Part shown: in pieces, positions 44,521 through 52,915 of the stretch | Layout: the number at the start of each line of letters is the position of its first letter | How positions within the stretch are numbered: position 1 is the first letter of the stretch | NCBI RefSeq assembly: GCF_014268495.2 | Contig: NZ_CP077087.1 | Coordinates: 1,057,501 to 1,121,500, forward strand | DNA from: Pseudomonas monsensis | GTDB lineage: Bacteria > Pseudomonadota > Gammaproteobacteria > Pseudomonadales > Pseudomonadaceae | Length of the DNA stretch: 64,000 nucleotides | Direction of reading: 5' to 3' | Notes under the pieces: generated by a model | What the model was told of the DNA's origin: nothing | The model's input: only the letters and a program-made list of their open reading frames with translations | Databases searched by the model: none | Position numbers and translations under genes: made by a program

Positions 44521-44897
44521 GTCGTACACCCCCTCTGTAAACACCACCGAACCTGTGGGCGCTGGCTTGCCAGCGATAGCGGTCGACCAGTCAGCATCTG
44601 TGTTGAATGTGCGGCCATCATCGCTGGCAAGCCAGCTCCCACAGGTTTTTGCATTTCGGTTAAAGGATTGCGATCAATGTGGAAGCGAGCAGGCTCGCTC
44701 CCACACGGGTTTCTCATCTGTCGGAATGTCATGTAAATCCCGCCCCGTGATTTTCATTTATCGCGACAAGACATATCCGTTCGCGACACGCCTTACCTCT
44801 CCACGAAAATAACTTTCATGTGGTTTGAAAACTCGATCTCGAAATGATTTATGAGTTTCACAACCCATTCGAACGTGACCCTTTCGAGGAGTACCGC
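44521..44897. repeat. Intergenic region with three REP elements
   Basis: An inverted pair of the GCTGGCTTGCCAGCGAT type occupies about 44553-44644, and a third, different element (GGAAGCGAGCAGGCTCGCTCCC) lies at about 44680-44703. The remaining bases up to the permease gene hold its promoter; no gene is seen. Confidence 0.75.
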
Positions 44898-46247
44898 ATG
44901 ACGCCTTCCTTCGGCTATTGGCTGCTGGTCTATGCCGCCGTCGCCATCATCGCGCTGATCGTGTTGATCGCCCGTTACCGGCTCAATCCGTTCATTGTCA
45001 TCACTCTGATTTCCATCGGTCTGGCGCTGGTGGCGGGGATGCCGCCGTCGGGTGTGGTGGGGGCGTATGAGGCCGGGGTGGGCAAGACGCTGGGGCATAT
45101 TGCGCTGGTAGTGGCGCTGGGGACGATGCTCGGCAAGATGATGGCCGAATCCGGTGGCGCCGAGCAGATGGCGCGCACGCTTATCGCGAAATTCGGCGAG
45201 AAGAACGCGCACTGGGCGATGGTCTGCATTGCCTTTCTGGTTGGCCTGCCGTTGTTTTTCGAAGTCGGTTTTGTCTTGCTGGTGCCGATTGCCTTTACCG
45301 TGGCGCGCCGCGTCGGCGTGTCGATTCTGATGGTCGGCCTGCCAATGGTGGCCGGCCTGTCGGTGGTGCATGCGCTGGTGCCGCCGCACCCGGCGGCGAT
45401 GCTCGCGGTGCAGGCGTATCAGGCGTCGGTCGGGCAGACCTTGCTGTATGCGATTGCCATCGGCATTCCGACGGCAATTATCGCGGGGCCGCTGTACGCC
45501 AAATTCATCGTGCCGCGCATTCATTTGCCGGCGGATAACCCGCTGGAAAAACAATTCCTCGACCGCGAACCGCGCGACGATCTGCCGGGTTTCGGCATCA
45601 CCATGGCGACCATCCTGTTGCCGGTGGTGCTGATGCTGATCGGTGGCTGGGCCAACCTGATCTCCACGCCAGGCAGCGGTTTCAATCAGTTCCTGTTGTT
45701 CATCGGCAACTCGGTGATTGCGCTGTTGCTGGCGACCTTGCTGAGCTTCTGGACGCTGGGCATCGCCCAGGGCTTCAATCGCGAGTCGATCCTCAAATTC
45801 ACCAACGAATGCCTGGCGCCGACCGCGAGTATCACGTTACTGGTGGGCGCCGGCGGCGGCTTGAACCGGATTCTGGTCGACGCCGGTGTCACCGATCAGA
45901 TCGTCGGCCTGGCCCACGAATTTCACCTGTCGCCGCTGATCATGGGCTGGCTGTTCGCCGCGTTGATGCGGGTGGCCACCGGTTCGGCGACCGTGGCCAT
46001 GACCACAGCGTCCGGCGTGGTTGCGCCGGTGGCCATTGGTCTGGGTTATCCACACCCTGAGCTGTTGGTGCTGGCGACCGGTGCCGGCTCGGTTATCTTT
46101 TCCCACGTCAACGACGGCGGCTTCTGGTTGATCAAGGAATACTTCAACATGACGGTCGCGCAGACGTTCAAGACCTGGACCGTGCTCGAGACGCTGATCT
46201 CGCTGGTCGCTTTCGGCCTGACCGTCGGCCTTTCCTACCTGCTGTAA
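44898..46247 (+). CDS. GntP-family permease
   Basis: This 449-residue inner-membrane proton symporter of the gluconate permease family has about 12-14 helices, LPLFFEVGFVLLVPI and HALVPPHPAAMLAV, both typical of GntP, and a C-terminal FSHVNDGGFW. The linked deacylase gene suggests that it imports N-acyl-D-amino acids or D-amino acids rather than gluconate. The start at 44898 follows GAGGAG; the frame from 44844 adds 18 residues without support. Confidence 0.88.
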   Translation: MTPSFGYWLLVYAAVAIIALIVLIARYRLNPFIVITLISIGLALVAGMPPSGVVGAYEAGVGKTLGHIALVVALGTMLGKMMAESGGAEQMARTLIAKFGEKNAHWAMVCIAFLVGLPLFFEVGFVLLVPIAFTVARRVGVSILMVGLPMVAGLSVVHALVPPHPAAMLAVQAYQASVGQTLLYAIAIGIPTAIIAGPLYAKFIVPRIHLPADNPLEKQFLDREPRDDLPGFGITMATILLPVVLMLIGGWANLISTPGSGFNQFLLFIGNSVIALLLATLLSFWTLGIAQGFNRESILKFTNECLAPTASITLLVGAGGGLNRILVDAGVTDQIVGLAHEFHLSPLIMGWLFAALMRVATGSATVAMTTASGVVAPVAIGLGYPHPELLVLATGAGSVIFSHVNDGGFWLIKEYFNMTVAQTFKTWTVLETLISLVAFGLTVGLSYLL

Positions 46248-46262
46248 CCGGAGCCCGCCGCC

Positions 46263-47123
46263 ATGGACATCCTTTATCAGATCCGCGCCCGTCAGGATTC
46301 CTTCAGCGCCGGCGAGGGCCGCATCGCCCGGCTGATGCTCGACGACGTTGGTTTTGCTGCGAGCGCCAGTCTCGAAGACCTCGCGCGCCGCGCCGAAGTC
46401 AGCACCGCCACGCTGTCGCGTTTCGCCCGCACCGTGGGCTGTCGCGACCTGCGTGATCTGCGCCTGCAACTGGCTCAGGCCAGCGGCGTTGGCAGCCGTT
46501 TTCTCGATCCGGCGGGCACCCCCGAGCAGTCGGCGTTCTACGGGCAGATTGTCGGCGATATCGAAACCACGCTGCGCCAGCATCTGGCCGGGTTTGACGA
46601 ATCGCGCTTCGCCGATGCGGTGAAAATGCTCGGCCAGGCACGGATGATTCATGCGTTCGGCATGGGCGGTTGCTCGACCCTGTGCAGCGACGAATTGCAG
46701 GTGCGGCTGGTGCGCCTCGGCTACCCGATTGCGGTGTGTCACGACGCGGTGATGATGCGCGTCACTGCCGCCAGCCTGAATGCCGAACAAGTGGTGATCG
46801 TCTGCTCGCTGACCGGCATCACTCCAGAGCTGCTGGAAACGGTCGAGCTGGCGCGCAACTACGGCGCGCGCATCCTCGCCATCACCCGCGCCGGCTCGCC
46901 GCTGGCGCAATTGGCCGATATCGTCCTGCCGCTGCAAGGCGCAGAAACCTCATTCATCTACAAACCGACGGCGGCGCGCTACGGCATGCTGCTGGCCATC
47001 GACGTACTCGCCACCGAGCTGGCACTGGCCAATCCTGAAGACAATCAAGAACGTCTGCGGCGGATCAAGCTCGCCCTCGACGAATACCGTGGCGGCGACG
47101 ATCACCTGCCGCTGGGAGACTGA
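46263..47123 (+). CDS. RpiR-family regulator (HTH-SIS)
   Basis: This 286-residue regulator has an N-terminal HTH_6 domain (about 1-77, with LEDLARRAEVSTATLSRFARTVGC) and a sugar-isomerase-fold SIS domain (about 110-260). It starts 15 bases after the permease gene and ends one base before the deacylase gene, so it belongs to the same operon and probably senses a catabolic intermediate. Confidence 0.9.
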   Translation: MDILYQIRARQDSFSAGEGRIARLMLDDVGFAASASLEDLARRAEVSTATLSRFARTVGCRDLRDLRLQLAQASGVGSRFLDPAGTPEQSAFYGQIVGDIETTLRQHLAGFDESRFADAVKMLGQARMIHAFGMGGCSTLCSDELQVRLVRLGYPIAVCHDAVMMRVTAASLNAEQVVIVCSLTGITPELLETVELARNYGARILAITRAGSPLAQLADIVLPLQGAETSFIYKPTAARYGMLLAIDVLATELALANPEDNQERLRRIKLALDEYRGGDDHLPLGD

Positions 47124-47124
47124 C

Positions 47125-48582
47125 ATGCTGTACGACACGCTGATTCGCAACGCCCTGGTCATTGATGGCAGCAACACGCCCGGCTACCGCGCCGATGTGG
47201 CGATTCGTGCTGGTCGCATCGAGCGCATTGGTGACTTGCAAGACGCCAGCGCTGCCGAAGAAATCGACGCCGCCGGCCGCGTGCTGGCGCCGGGTTTTAT
47301 CGACGTCCACACCCATGACGACACCGTAGTCATCCGCCAACCCGAGATGCTGCCCAAACTCAGCCAAGGCGTGACCACCGTGATCGTCGGCAACTGCGGG
47401 ATCAGCGCCTCGCCCGTGACGCTGAAAGGCAATCCGCCGGATCCGATGAACCTGCTGGGTACGGCGACAGCCTTCGTCTATCCACGCTTCAGCGATTACC
47501 GTGCGGCGGTCGAAGCGGCCAACACCACGCTGAACGTCGCTGCACTGGTCGGTCACACGGCACTGCGCAGTAATCACCTCGATGACTTGTTCCGCACCGC
47601 CACGCCAGGCGAAATCGCTGCGATGCGCGAGCAATTGCGTGAAAGCCTTGAAGCCGGTGCGCTCGGCTTATCCACAGGTCTGGCCTACGCCAGTGCGTTC
47701 AACGCCTCCACCGACGAAGTGAAGCAACTGACCGAAGAACTGACGGCATTCGGCGCGGTATACACCACGCACCTGCGCAGTGAATTCGAACCGGTGCTGG
47801 AGGCGATGGATGAAGCGTTCAGCATCGGCCGTCATTCGCGCTCGCCAGTGATCATTTCCCACCTCAAATGCGCCGGAGTCGGTAACTGGGGACGCAGTCC
47901 GCAGTTGCTGGCGGCGTTGGAGGAAGCCGCGAAAACCCAGCACGTGGGCTGCGACTGCTACCCGTATGCGGCAAGTTCTTCGACGCTGGATCTGAAGCAA
48001 GTCACCGACGCGCATCGCATCACCATCACTTGGTCGACACCGCATCCGCAAGTCAGCGGCCGCGACCTGATCGACATCGCTGCCGAATGGAGCGTGCCGC
48101 TGCTCGACGCGGCAAAACGCCTACAACCGGCGGGCGCGGTGTACTACGGAATGGACGAGGCCGATGTGCGAAGAATCCTCGCCCATCCGTTGTCGATGGT
48201 CGGCTCTGACGGACTGCCGGAAGACCCGTTCCCGCATCCGCGCCTGTGGGGCGCTTTCCCACGGGTTCTCGGGCATTTCAGTCGCGACGTCGGGCTGTTT
48301 CCGCTGCACACCGCCGTGCACAAGATGACCGGATTATCGGCGGCGCGCTTTGGCTTGAAGGAAAGGGGCGAGATTCGCGAAGGACACTGGGCGGATCTGG
48401 TGTTGTTCGATCCGGTGACCGTGCGCGATGTGGCGGATTTCAATGACCCGCAACGAGCGGCGCAAGGGATTGACGGGGTGTGGGTCAACGGCGTGTTGAG
48501 CTACCAGGAGGGGCAGTCTTCAGGACGCCACGCAGGACGGTTCCTCGCCCGTGAAGATGACCTGCGCAAAGGTTTTGTATAA
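47125..48582 (+). CDS. N-acyl-D-amino-acid deacylase (D-aminoacylase)
   Basis: This 485-residue amidohydrolase releases free D-amino acids from N-acyl-D-amino acids. It has DVHTHDD with H62 and H64 for metal, C91 in VGNCGIS (the metal-bridging cysteine of D-aminoacylases), HLRSEF, HLKCAGVGNWG and the acidic GSDGLPED. All expected ligands are present. The start at 47125 (MLYDTLIRNA) follows GGGAG; a longer frame overlapping rpiR is rejected. Confidence 0.92.
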   Translation: MLYDTLIRNALVIDGSNTPGYRADVAIRAGRIERIGDLQDASAAEEIDAAGRVLAPGFIDVHTHDDTVVIRQPEMLPKLSQGVTTVIVGNCGISASPVTLKGNPPDPMNLLGTATAFVYPRFSDYRAAVEAANTTLNVAALVGHTALRSNHLDDLFRTATPGEIAAMREQLRESLEAGALGLSTGLAYASAFNASTDEVKQLTEELTAFGAVYTTHLRSEFEPVLEAMDEAFSIGRHSRSPVIISHLKCAGVGNWGRSPQLLAALEEAAKTQHVGCDCYPYAASSSTLDLKQVTDAHRITITWSTPHPQVSGRDLIDIAAEWSVPLLDAAKRLQPAGAVYYGMDEADVRRILAHPLSMVGSDGLPEDPFPHPRLWGAFPRVLGHFSRDVGLFPLHTAVHKMTGLSAARFGLKERGEIREGHWADLVLFDPVTVRDVADFNDPQRAAQGIDGVWVNGVLSYQEGQSSGRHAGRFLAREDDLRKGFV

Positions 48583-48712
48583 CCGCAGTCGCAGGTTTGC
48601 GACGTGGTCTGGATTTTTGTGCAGTGATGGCACATTGGAATTAAAGATTCCCTCGACCAAGCCGAATCGCTGACATTCAGTGGATTTGGCGTCTGTCGCC
48701 CCAGGGAGTTTC

Positions 48713-50125
48713 ATGTACCGCGTTTGTTTGCTCGTAGCCGTCACATTACTGGCCGGTTGTGTCAGTCCACAATCACGCCAGGTGACGGAAGCCGAGGCCT
48801 TGTTCAAGGATATCCTCGCACGTCCATTGGTCAGCGATTCGGTTATGCGCGAAGGCGATATCCTGACGTTCCAGATCAGTCAGTCCGGCAATGCGCAAGC
48901 GGCGGCAGGTGTGGTTTTTCAGATGGAAGCCTCCTGCGCGGCCGACCGTGCCAGCTTGCTGTATCTGGGCGGCGGCGCTCGGATGTATCCGGGGCTCAAT
49001 GGTCAGCAGTACTCGATCGGTCGAGCGATGCCGGCCAACGTGCTCGGGATGTTGAAAAACAACCCTGACTTCATCAAGGCGTGTGCCAGCACGCCGGCTT
49101 CGGATTGGCGAGTGGTCAAAGGCCGCGGCGAGGAACAATGGGTATTGTTTGATCGCAACAGTCTCAAGAAGGACGGTTCCGAACTGAGATTCTGGGCGGC
49201 CTACGACAACCCCTTGATTGGATTCGATGTGCCCTACGACGCTCCCTATGCACAGAAGCGCGAGCGTTACGCAGTCGATTGTGGCAAGCAGACCTACCGT
49301 GTGGTGGCGGGTTACGATCTGGATGCCGACAACACTGTCACGGATGGACAGGACGCGATTGCATTGACCTCCAGTGCAATCAGCGGCAGCAACGACGACT
49401 ACGAGCGGCTGTTCAAACTGGTCTGTGAAAAACCCGAATCAGCAGCGCAACTGCCCAAGTTCGTTGCCCGCGCAAAGAAAAGCGTTCCAGTGATTCTGCC
49501 AACGCTTACCCCGGCAGTGACATCAGCCATCAAACAACTGAACATGCCGGACGCCGTTAAACCGCTCAACTATGTGGAAATCACGGGCCAGTCGAATTAC
49601 CAGGGCAAGACTATAGACATGCGCGAAGTGCGCCACTTCGAAATCGATAGCGCCTCGCAGCAACTGACTCTGCATTTATCAGGCGCCAATTATGAGAGCG
49701 ATGCCGTTACCTTTCGCGGGCTGCTGGATCTGGCGAAATTGAGCCGTTTCAGCGTCTCAAAGGGGCCCTCGATGAAAGACACGTCCAGTGTCATCAACCT
49801 AAGCTTCAGCGGCGACTGGCAGCATATGCCGGTCAACGGACGCTTGGCCTACAAAGCGACGTTCAGCAGCACTAACTCGCTGCTCGGCAAAGTCGACGAG
49901 CGCCAGGAAAACACCAACTGCACCGTTGTTCGCGAACTGTCGGCGAGCCAACTCAATGCAACCTTGAGCGGCTCGGCTAAAGAGTTGAAGTGCAGTAAAG
50001 AAGGCGATGAGTACAATCGGGTCAACACCTACTACTACTTGTCGGATTATGCTTATTTCTTCTTTGCACGCACCGACAAGAACCGTTTTTTCTACAGCGA
50101 TCTGGTACTCAAGACGCTGCGTTGA
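48713..50125 (+). CDS. Putative lipoprotein of unknown function
   Basis: This 470-residue protein has a lipoprotein signal (LLVAVTLLAGC, Cys16), so it is membrane-anchored. I recognise no domain. The body is mainly soluble, with a middle segment (about 230-290) between two folded halves and a C-terminal YYYLSDYAYFFFARTDKNRFFYSD stretch rich in aromatic residues. The start at 48713 follows AGGGAG; the longer frame from 48680 would hide the lipobox. It stands alone between the deacylase gene and a glyoxalase-fold gene. Confidence 0.75.
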   Translation: MYRVCLLVAVTLLAGCVSPQSRQVTEAEALFKDILARPLVSDSVMREGDILTFQISQSGNAQAAAGVVFQMEASCAADRASLLYLGGGARMYPGLNGQQYSIGRAMPANVLGMLKNNPDFIKACASTPASDWRVVKGRGEEQWVLFDRNSLKKDGSELRFWAAYDNPLIGFDVPYDAPYAQKRERYAVDCGKQTYRVVAGYDLDADNTVTDGQDAIALTSSAISGSNDDYERLFKLVCEKPESAAQLPKFVARAKKSVPVILPTLTPAVTSAIKQLNMPDAVKPLNYVEITGQSNYQGKTIDMREVRHFEIDSASQQLTLHLSGANYESDAVTFRGLLDLAKLSRFSVSKGPSMKDTSSVINLSFSGDWQHMPVNGRLAYKATFSSTNSLLGKVDERQENTNCTVVRELSASQLNATLSGSAKELKCSKEGDEYNRVNTYYYLSDYAYFFFARTDKNRFFYSDLVLKTLR

Positions 50126-50179
50126 TTCGGCCATTTGGCTCGTCGAGTACGGGCCTTTTCCATAGGTGAGAGCACTTCC

Positions 50180-50548
50180 ATGAGCTTCGGCAAAACCACC
50201 CCGATCCTGCGGATCTTCGATGAAGCCAAGGCTGTCGAGTTTTACGTCGACTTCCTCGGCTTCAAGATCGACTGGCAGCATCGCTTTGAGGCGAATTTTC
50301 CGTTGTATCTGCAGGTGTCCCGTGGCGAATGCGTGCTGCACCTGACCGAGCATCACGGCGATGCAACACCGGGTTCGGCGTTGCGCATCGAGACCGATGA
50401 GCTGGAGGCGTTCCAGCAGCAATTGGTGGCCAAGGACTACAAGTTCTCGCACCCACAGATTCAGGCGATGCCGTGGGGGAGTCAGGACATGACGATTGCT
50501 GATCCGTTTGGTAATCGGTTGGTGTTTACCAACGCGATCAGTGTTTGA
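50180..50548 (+). CDS. Glyoxalase/bleomycin-resistance-fold protein
   Basis: This 122-residue VOC-superfamily protein has two beta-alpha-beta modules (TPILRIFDEAKAVEFYVDFLGF and MTIADPFGNRLVF). Such proteins bind metal or drugs; which applies here is unclear. The start at 50180 (MSFGKTTP) is more plausible than the frame from 50135. A pair of inverted repeats follows. Confidence 0.85.
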   Translation: MSFGKTTPILRIFDEAKAVEFYVDFLGFKIDWQHRFEANFPLYLQVSRGECVLHLTEHHGDATPGSALRIETDELEAFQQQLVAKDYKFSHPQIQAMPWGSQDMTIADPFGNRLVFTNAISV

Positions 50549-50557
50549 GCTGAGAAG

Positions 50558-50739
50558 AGCCCCTCACCCTAACCCTCTCCCAAAGGGAGAGGGGACTGGT
50601 TGTGGGATGCTTTCGAGTTACATCGACCTGAAAGATTTGCAGCGATTTTGGATTCCCGGCGGTATTTGCAGGTCGGCGTAAATCGTCAGCATCTCTCGGT
50701 CGGCCCCCTCTCCCTCGGGGAGAGGGCTGGGGTGAGGGC
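50558..50739. repeat. Inverted pair of CTCACCC-TAACCCTCTCCC elements
   Basis: CCCTCACCCTAACCCTCTCCC with its own stem (CTCTCCC-AAAG-GGAGAG) at about 50558-50594 faces the reverse complement at about 50705-50738. Such paired elements are common between Pseudomonas genes. No gene lies between them. Confidence 0.7.
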
Positions 50740-50758
50740 AAAAATCGCAAGCCAGACA

Positions 50759-50804
50759 AAAAAGCCCGCTGCCAAACCATTACGGTCTGACAGCGGGCTT
50801 TTTT
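50759..50804. terminator. Bidirectional Rho-independent terminator
   Basis: GCCCGCTG pairs with CAGCGGGC, with an A-run before and a T-run after, so it can terminate both strands. It ends the minus-strand gene at 50807. Confidence 0.88.
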
Positions 50805-50806
50805 CG

Positions 50807-51172
50807 TCACTCGGTCGGCACTAACTTATCCAGCACGCGATTAACCGCCAGCTCCGCCAACATCACCACTTGAGCGATGCCTTGCAGGGTTTTGCGGTGC
50901 GTGCCCTCAACCAGCGCTGCGTGGTTATGCAGCATGACGGTGGCCGAGCCGAGGGTTTCACTGGCATCCACCAGCAGCGACTCGGTATCGGCTTCGGGGT
51001 CGGTCATGTACAGCCTGTTGGGTTTGTAGGGCGCGGCCATGATCTCGGCGGTTGGTGGGCCGAGGTAGTGGTCGAGGGCGCGCTCGGCGGCTTCGTGGAG
51101 TTTCTTTGAGTCGGGGGATTCGTAGGGGGAGGCCGGGTCGGTGATCGGCGGGTTTGGCGTTACTTTGAACAT
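50807..51172 (-). CDS. DUF6124-like protein
   Basis: This 121-residue Pseudomonas protein of unknown function begins MFKVTPNPPITDP and has SPDSKKLHEAAERALDHYL, the pattern I associate with DUF6124. It is soluble and helical in the C-terminal half. The start at 51172 is the family start; six upstream in-frame residues are rejected. It has a long, hairpin-rich leader at 51173-51430 and its own terminator. Confidence 0.75.
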   Translation of the reverse strand: MFKVTPNPPITDPASPYESPDSKKLHEAAERALDHYLGPPTAEIMAAPYKPNRLYMTDPEADTESLLVDASETLGSATVMLHNHAALVEGTHRKTLQGIAQVVMLAELAVNRVLDKLVPTE

Positions 51173-51430
51173 AAGCTGTGTTCCCTTCATTGAGCTTCAA
51201 CCCTTCTGCTACTAAACGGAAGGGAGGCAGCTGTACGCAGGTTAGTAGACCGGGGAACTCAGCTTAAGCCGGCGCGCCGAAGCGCCCTACGTACAGCCAC
51301 CATCAAGCTCAGGTACGAGAGCACCTGTGATGAAAGTACGACCAGCAGAATTACCACGGGCTACTAAACCCGATCACTGGGAATCAGTGACCCGATTGAA
51401 GTTACGCAGCAAGCCCTGGGCGCACAAGCC
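51173..51430 (-). ncRNA. Possible structured leader RNA of the DUF6124-like gene
   Basis: The roughly 260 bases upstream of the minus-strand gene hold several perfect short stems: CCCTTC/GAAGGG (51201-51224), CTACTAA/TTAGTAG (51209-51248), GGCGC/GCGCC (51271-51286), GGTAC with GCACC nearby, GGG-CTACTAAA-CCC (51358-51371) and TCACTG-GGAAT-CAGTGA (51374-51390). The minus-strand motif GTTTAGTAG occurs twice, and its complement a third time. This density suggests a cis-regulatory or separate small RNA. No known riboswitch class is recognised. Confidence 0.35.
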
Positions 51431-51583
51431 GGCGGATTCTGGCTTAGGCGTAGGCAGCGGCGCAAGGATTTGTGGGCTGTTTCGCGTAACGCTGAGTGTC
51501 TTTAAACAGGTTGGGTGTAATGGGTTTATCGCACTGCAGGTATTGAGGGTTTGCCTGTCGGACCTCCGGTGCGGCGACTGACG

Positions 51584-51676
51584 TCATCGCTGGCAAGCCA
51601 GCTCCCACAGTGATTGAGTCGTAAGCAAGATTTGGGTTTACCGAAAAACCTGTGGGAGCTGGCTTGCCAGCGATGG
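51584..51676. repeat. REP pair (ATCGCTGGCAAGCCAGCTCCCACA type)
   Basis: Two inverted copies, separated by about 45 bases, lie just after the end of the AraC-family gene at 51688. They are of the same family as the pair at 40464-40557. Confidence 0.85.
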
Positions 51677-51687
51677 GGCCAGAACAA

Positions 51688-52704
51688 TCACCCCCGATGC
51701 ATCTGCCGAAACTCGCCGGGCGGCATCCCCCGCCGACTCTTGAACGTGCGATGAAACGACCGCGGTTCGGTAAACCCCAGATACTGCGCAATGTCCTGAA
51801 TCGGCAACGTGCTGTTCAACAGATAATGCTCGGCCAGCTCTTGGCGCAAATCATCGAGGATCTGCTGATACGACGTCCCCGCCTGATGCAATTGCCGCTG
51901 CAACGTGCGCACGGAAACAGCGAGCTGTTCGGCGACCTGCTCCTTGCGCGGCAACCCCTCCTTGAGCAACTGCCGCAGGATGCTTTTCACCTGCTGTTCC
52001 AGCGACGCATCCTCAAGCGTCGCCATCAACCCCATCGCATGTTCTTCCAGCGTGCGCAGCAATTGCGCATCGGCCTGGCGCAACGGCAACTGCAAGTACG
52101 CTAACGGCACGACCAGCGCCGAATAGGGCTGATCGAACAACACCGGACAATCGAAGAACTGCTCATATTGCGCCAGCGTCACCTCGTCCGGGCGCGCATG
52201 CTCCAGCCACACAGCGGCCGGCGACATCTGCGTATCGGCAATCCAGCGTGCATAGTGCAGCCACGAGCCGAGCACGTTTTCCACCAGATGCCGGCGAATG
52301 CGCGGGCGCTGATAGCGGCAGGTCCAGATCAGGTGCACATGGCCGTCCTGCACCTCGGCGCGGCTGACGCCCATGTCGCCCACCAGTTTCTCGAACGGCA
52401 TGATCCGGCTCATGGCATCGCCCAGCGTCGCGCAGTTCATGGTGATGTAACCGAGCACGCTCCAGGAGTTGGGCAGGACAAAATTCGCTGCGTTAAGCCC
52501 GAACAGCGGGTCGCCCGAGTGTTCGCAGAAATAATCGAGCAGTTTTTCATGAGCCTCACCCGGCAAGCGCAGGGTGTTGTCGCTCAGTTGCTGCGCCTGC
52601 AACCCGGCCGCGGTCAATGCCGGCTCGATGGCCATGCCCAGTTGTTCGGCATGGCGCAGGTATTTGAGCAGGGGCGGCACTGAGGTGAAGCCGAGCGATT
52701 GCAT
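51688..52704 (-). CDS. AraC-family regulator (arabinose-binding-domain-like N-terminus)
   Basis: This 338-residue regulator has an N-terminal effector region of the OruR/ArgR-like type (PPLLKYLRHAEQLGMAIEPAL) and a C-terminal double helix-turn-helix (VAEQLAVSVRTLQRQLHQAG; IQDIAQYLGFTEPRSFHRTFKSRRGMPPGEFR). The start at 52704 follows AAGGATC. A 494-codon frame to 53172 overlaps the divergent oxidase gene and is rejected. It probably controls the divergent operon at 52916. Confidence 0.88.
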   Translation of the reverse strand: MQSLGFTSVPPLLKYLRHAEQLGMAIEPALTAAGLQAQQLSDNTLRLPGEAHEKLLDYFCEHSGDPLFGLNAANFVLPNSWSVLGYITMNCATLGDAMSRIMPFEKLVGDMGVSRAEVQDGHVHLIWTCRYQRPRIRRHLVENVLGSWLHYARWIADTQMSPAAVWLEHARPDEVTLAQYEQFFDCPVLFDQPYSALVVPLAYLQLPLRQADAQLLRTLEEHAMGLMATLEDASLEQQVKSILRQLLKEGLPRKEQVAEQLAVSVRTLQRQLHQAGTSYQQILDDLRQELAEHYLLNSTLPIQDIAQYLGFTEPRSFHRTFKSRRGMPPGEFRQMHRG

Positions 52705-52841
52705 GATCCCGATCCTTTGATCAACGGCGGCATGGGCAGACGAATAGCCTGAAAGGTAAGTGCAAACCGCGACTAAAGTAAATGCCTGACGCTTGCGCGA
52801 CGTTTGACTCAATTGGCTACATGAACTGGCCGGATACGACC

Positions 52842-52869
52842 GTGACACCGGGCGGCCGCTGGCTAGTAT
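52842..52869 (+). promoter_or_regulatory. Sigma-70-like promoter of the 52916 operon
   Basis: GTGACA (52842-52847) and TAGTAT (52864-52869) are 16 bases apart and about 47 bases before the ATG at 52916, in the intergenic region shared with the divergent araC-type gene. Each box departs from consensus, as expected for an activated promoter. Confidence 0.4.
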
Positions 52870-52915
52870 GGAGGCCTGAAACATCCATGATCCGACGGCA
52901 AAGAAGGACACACGC

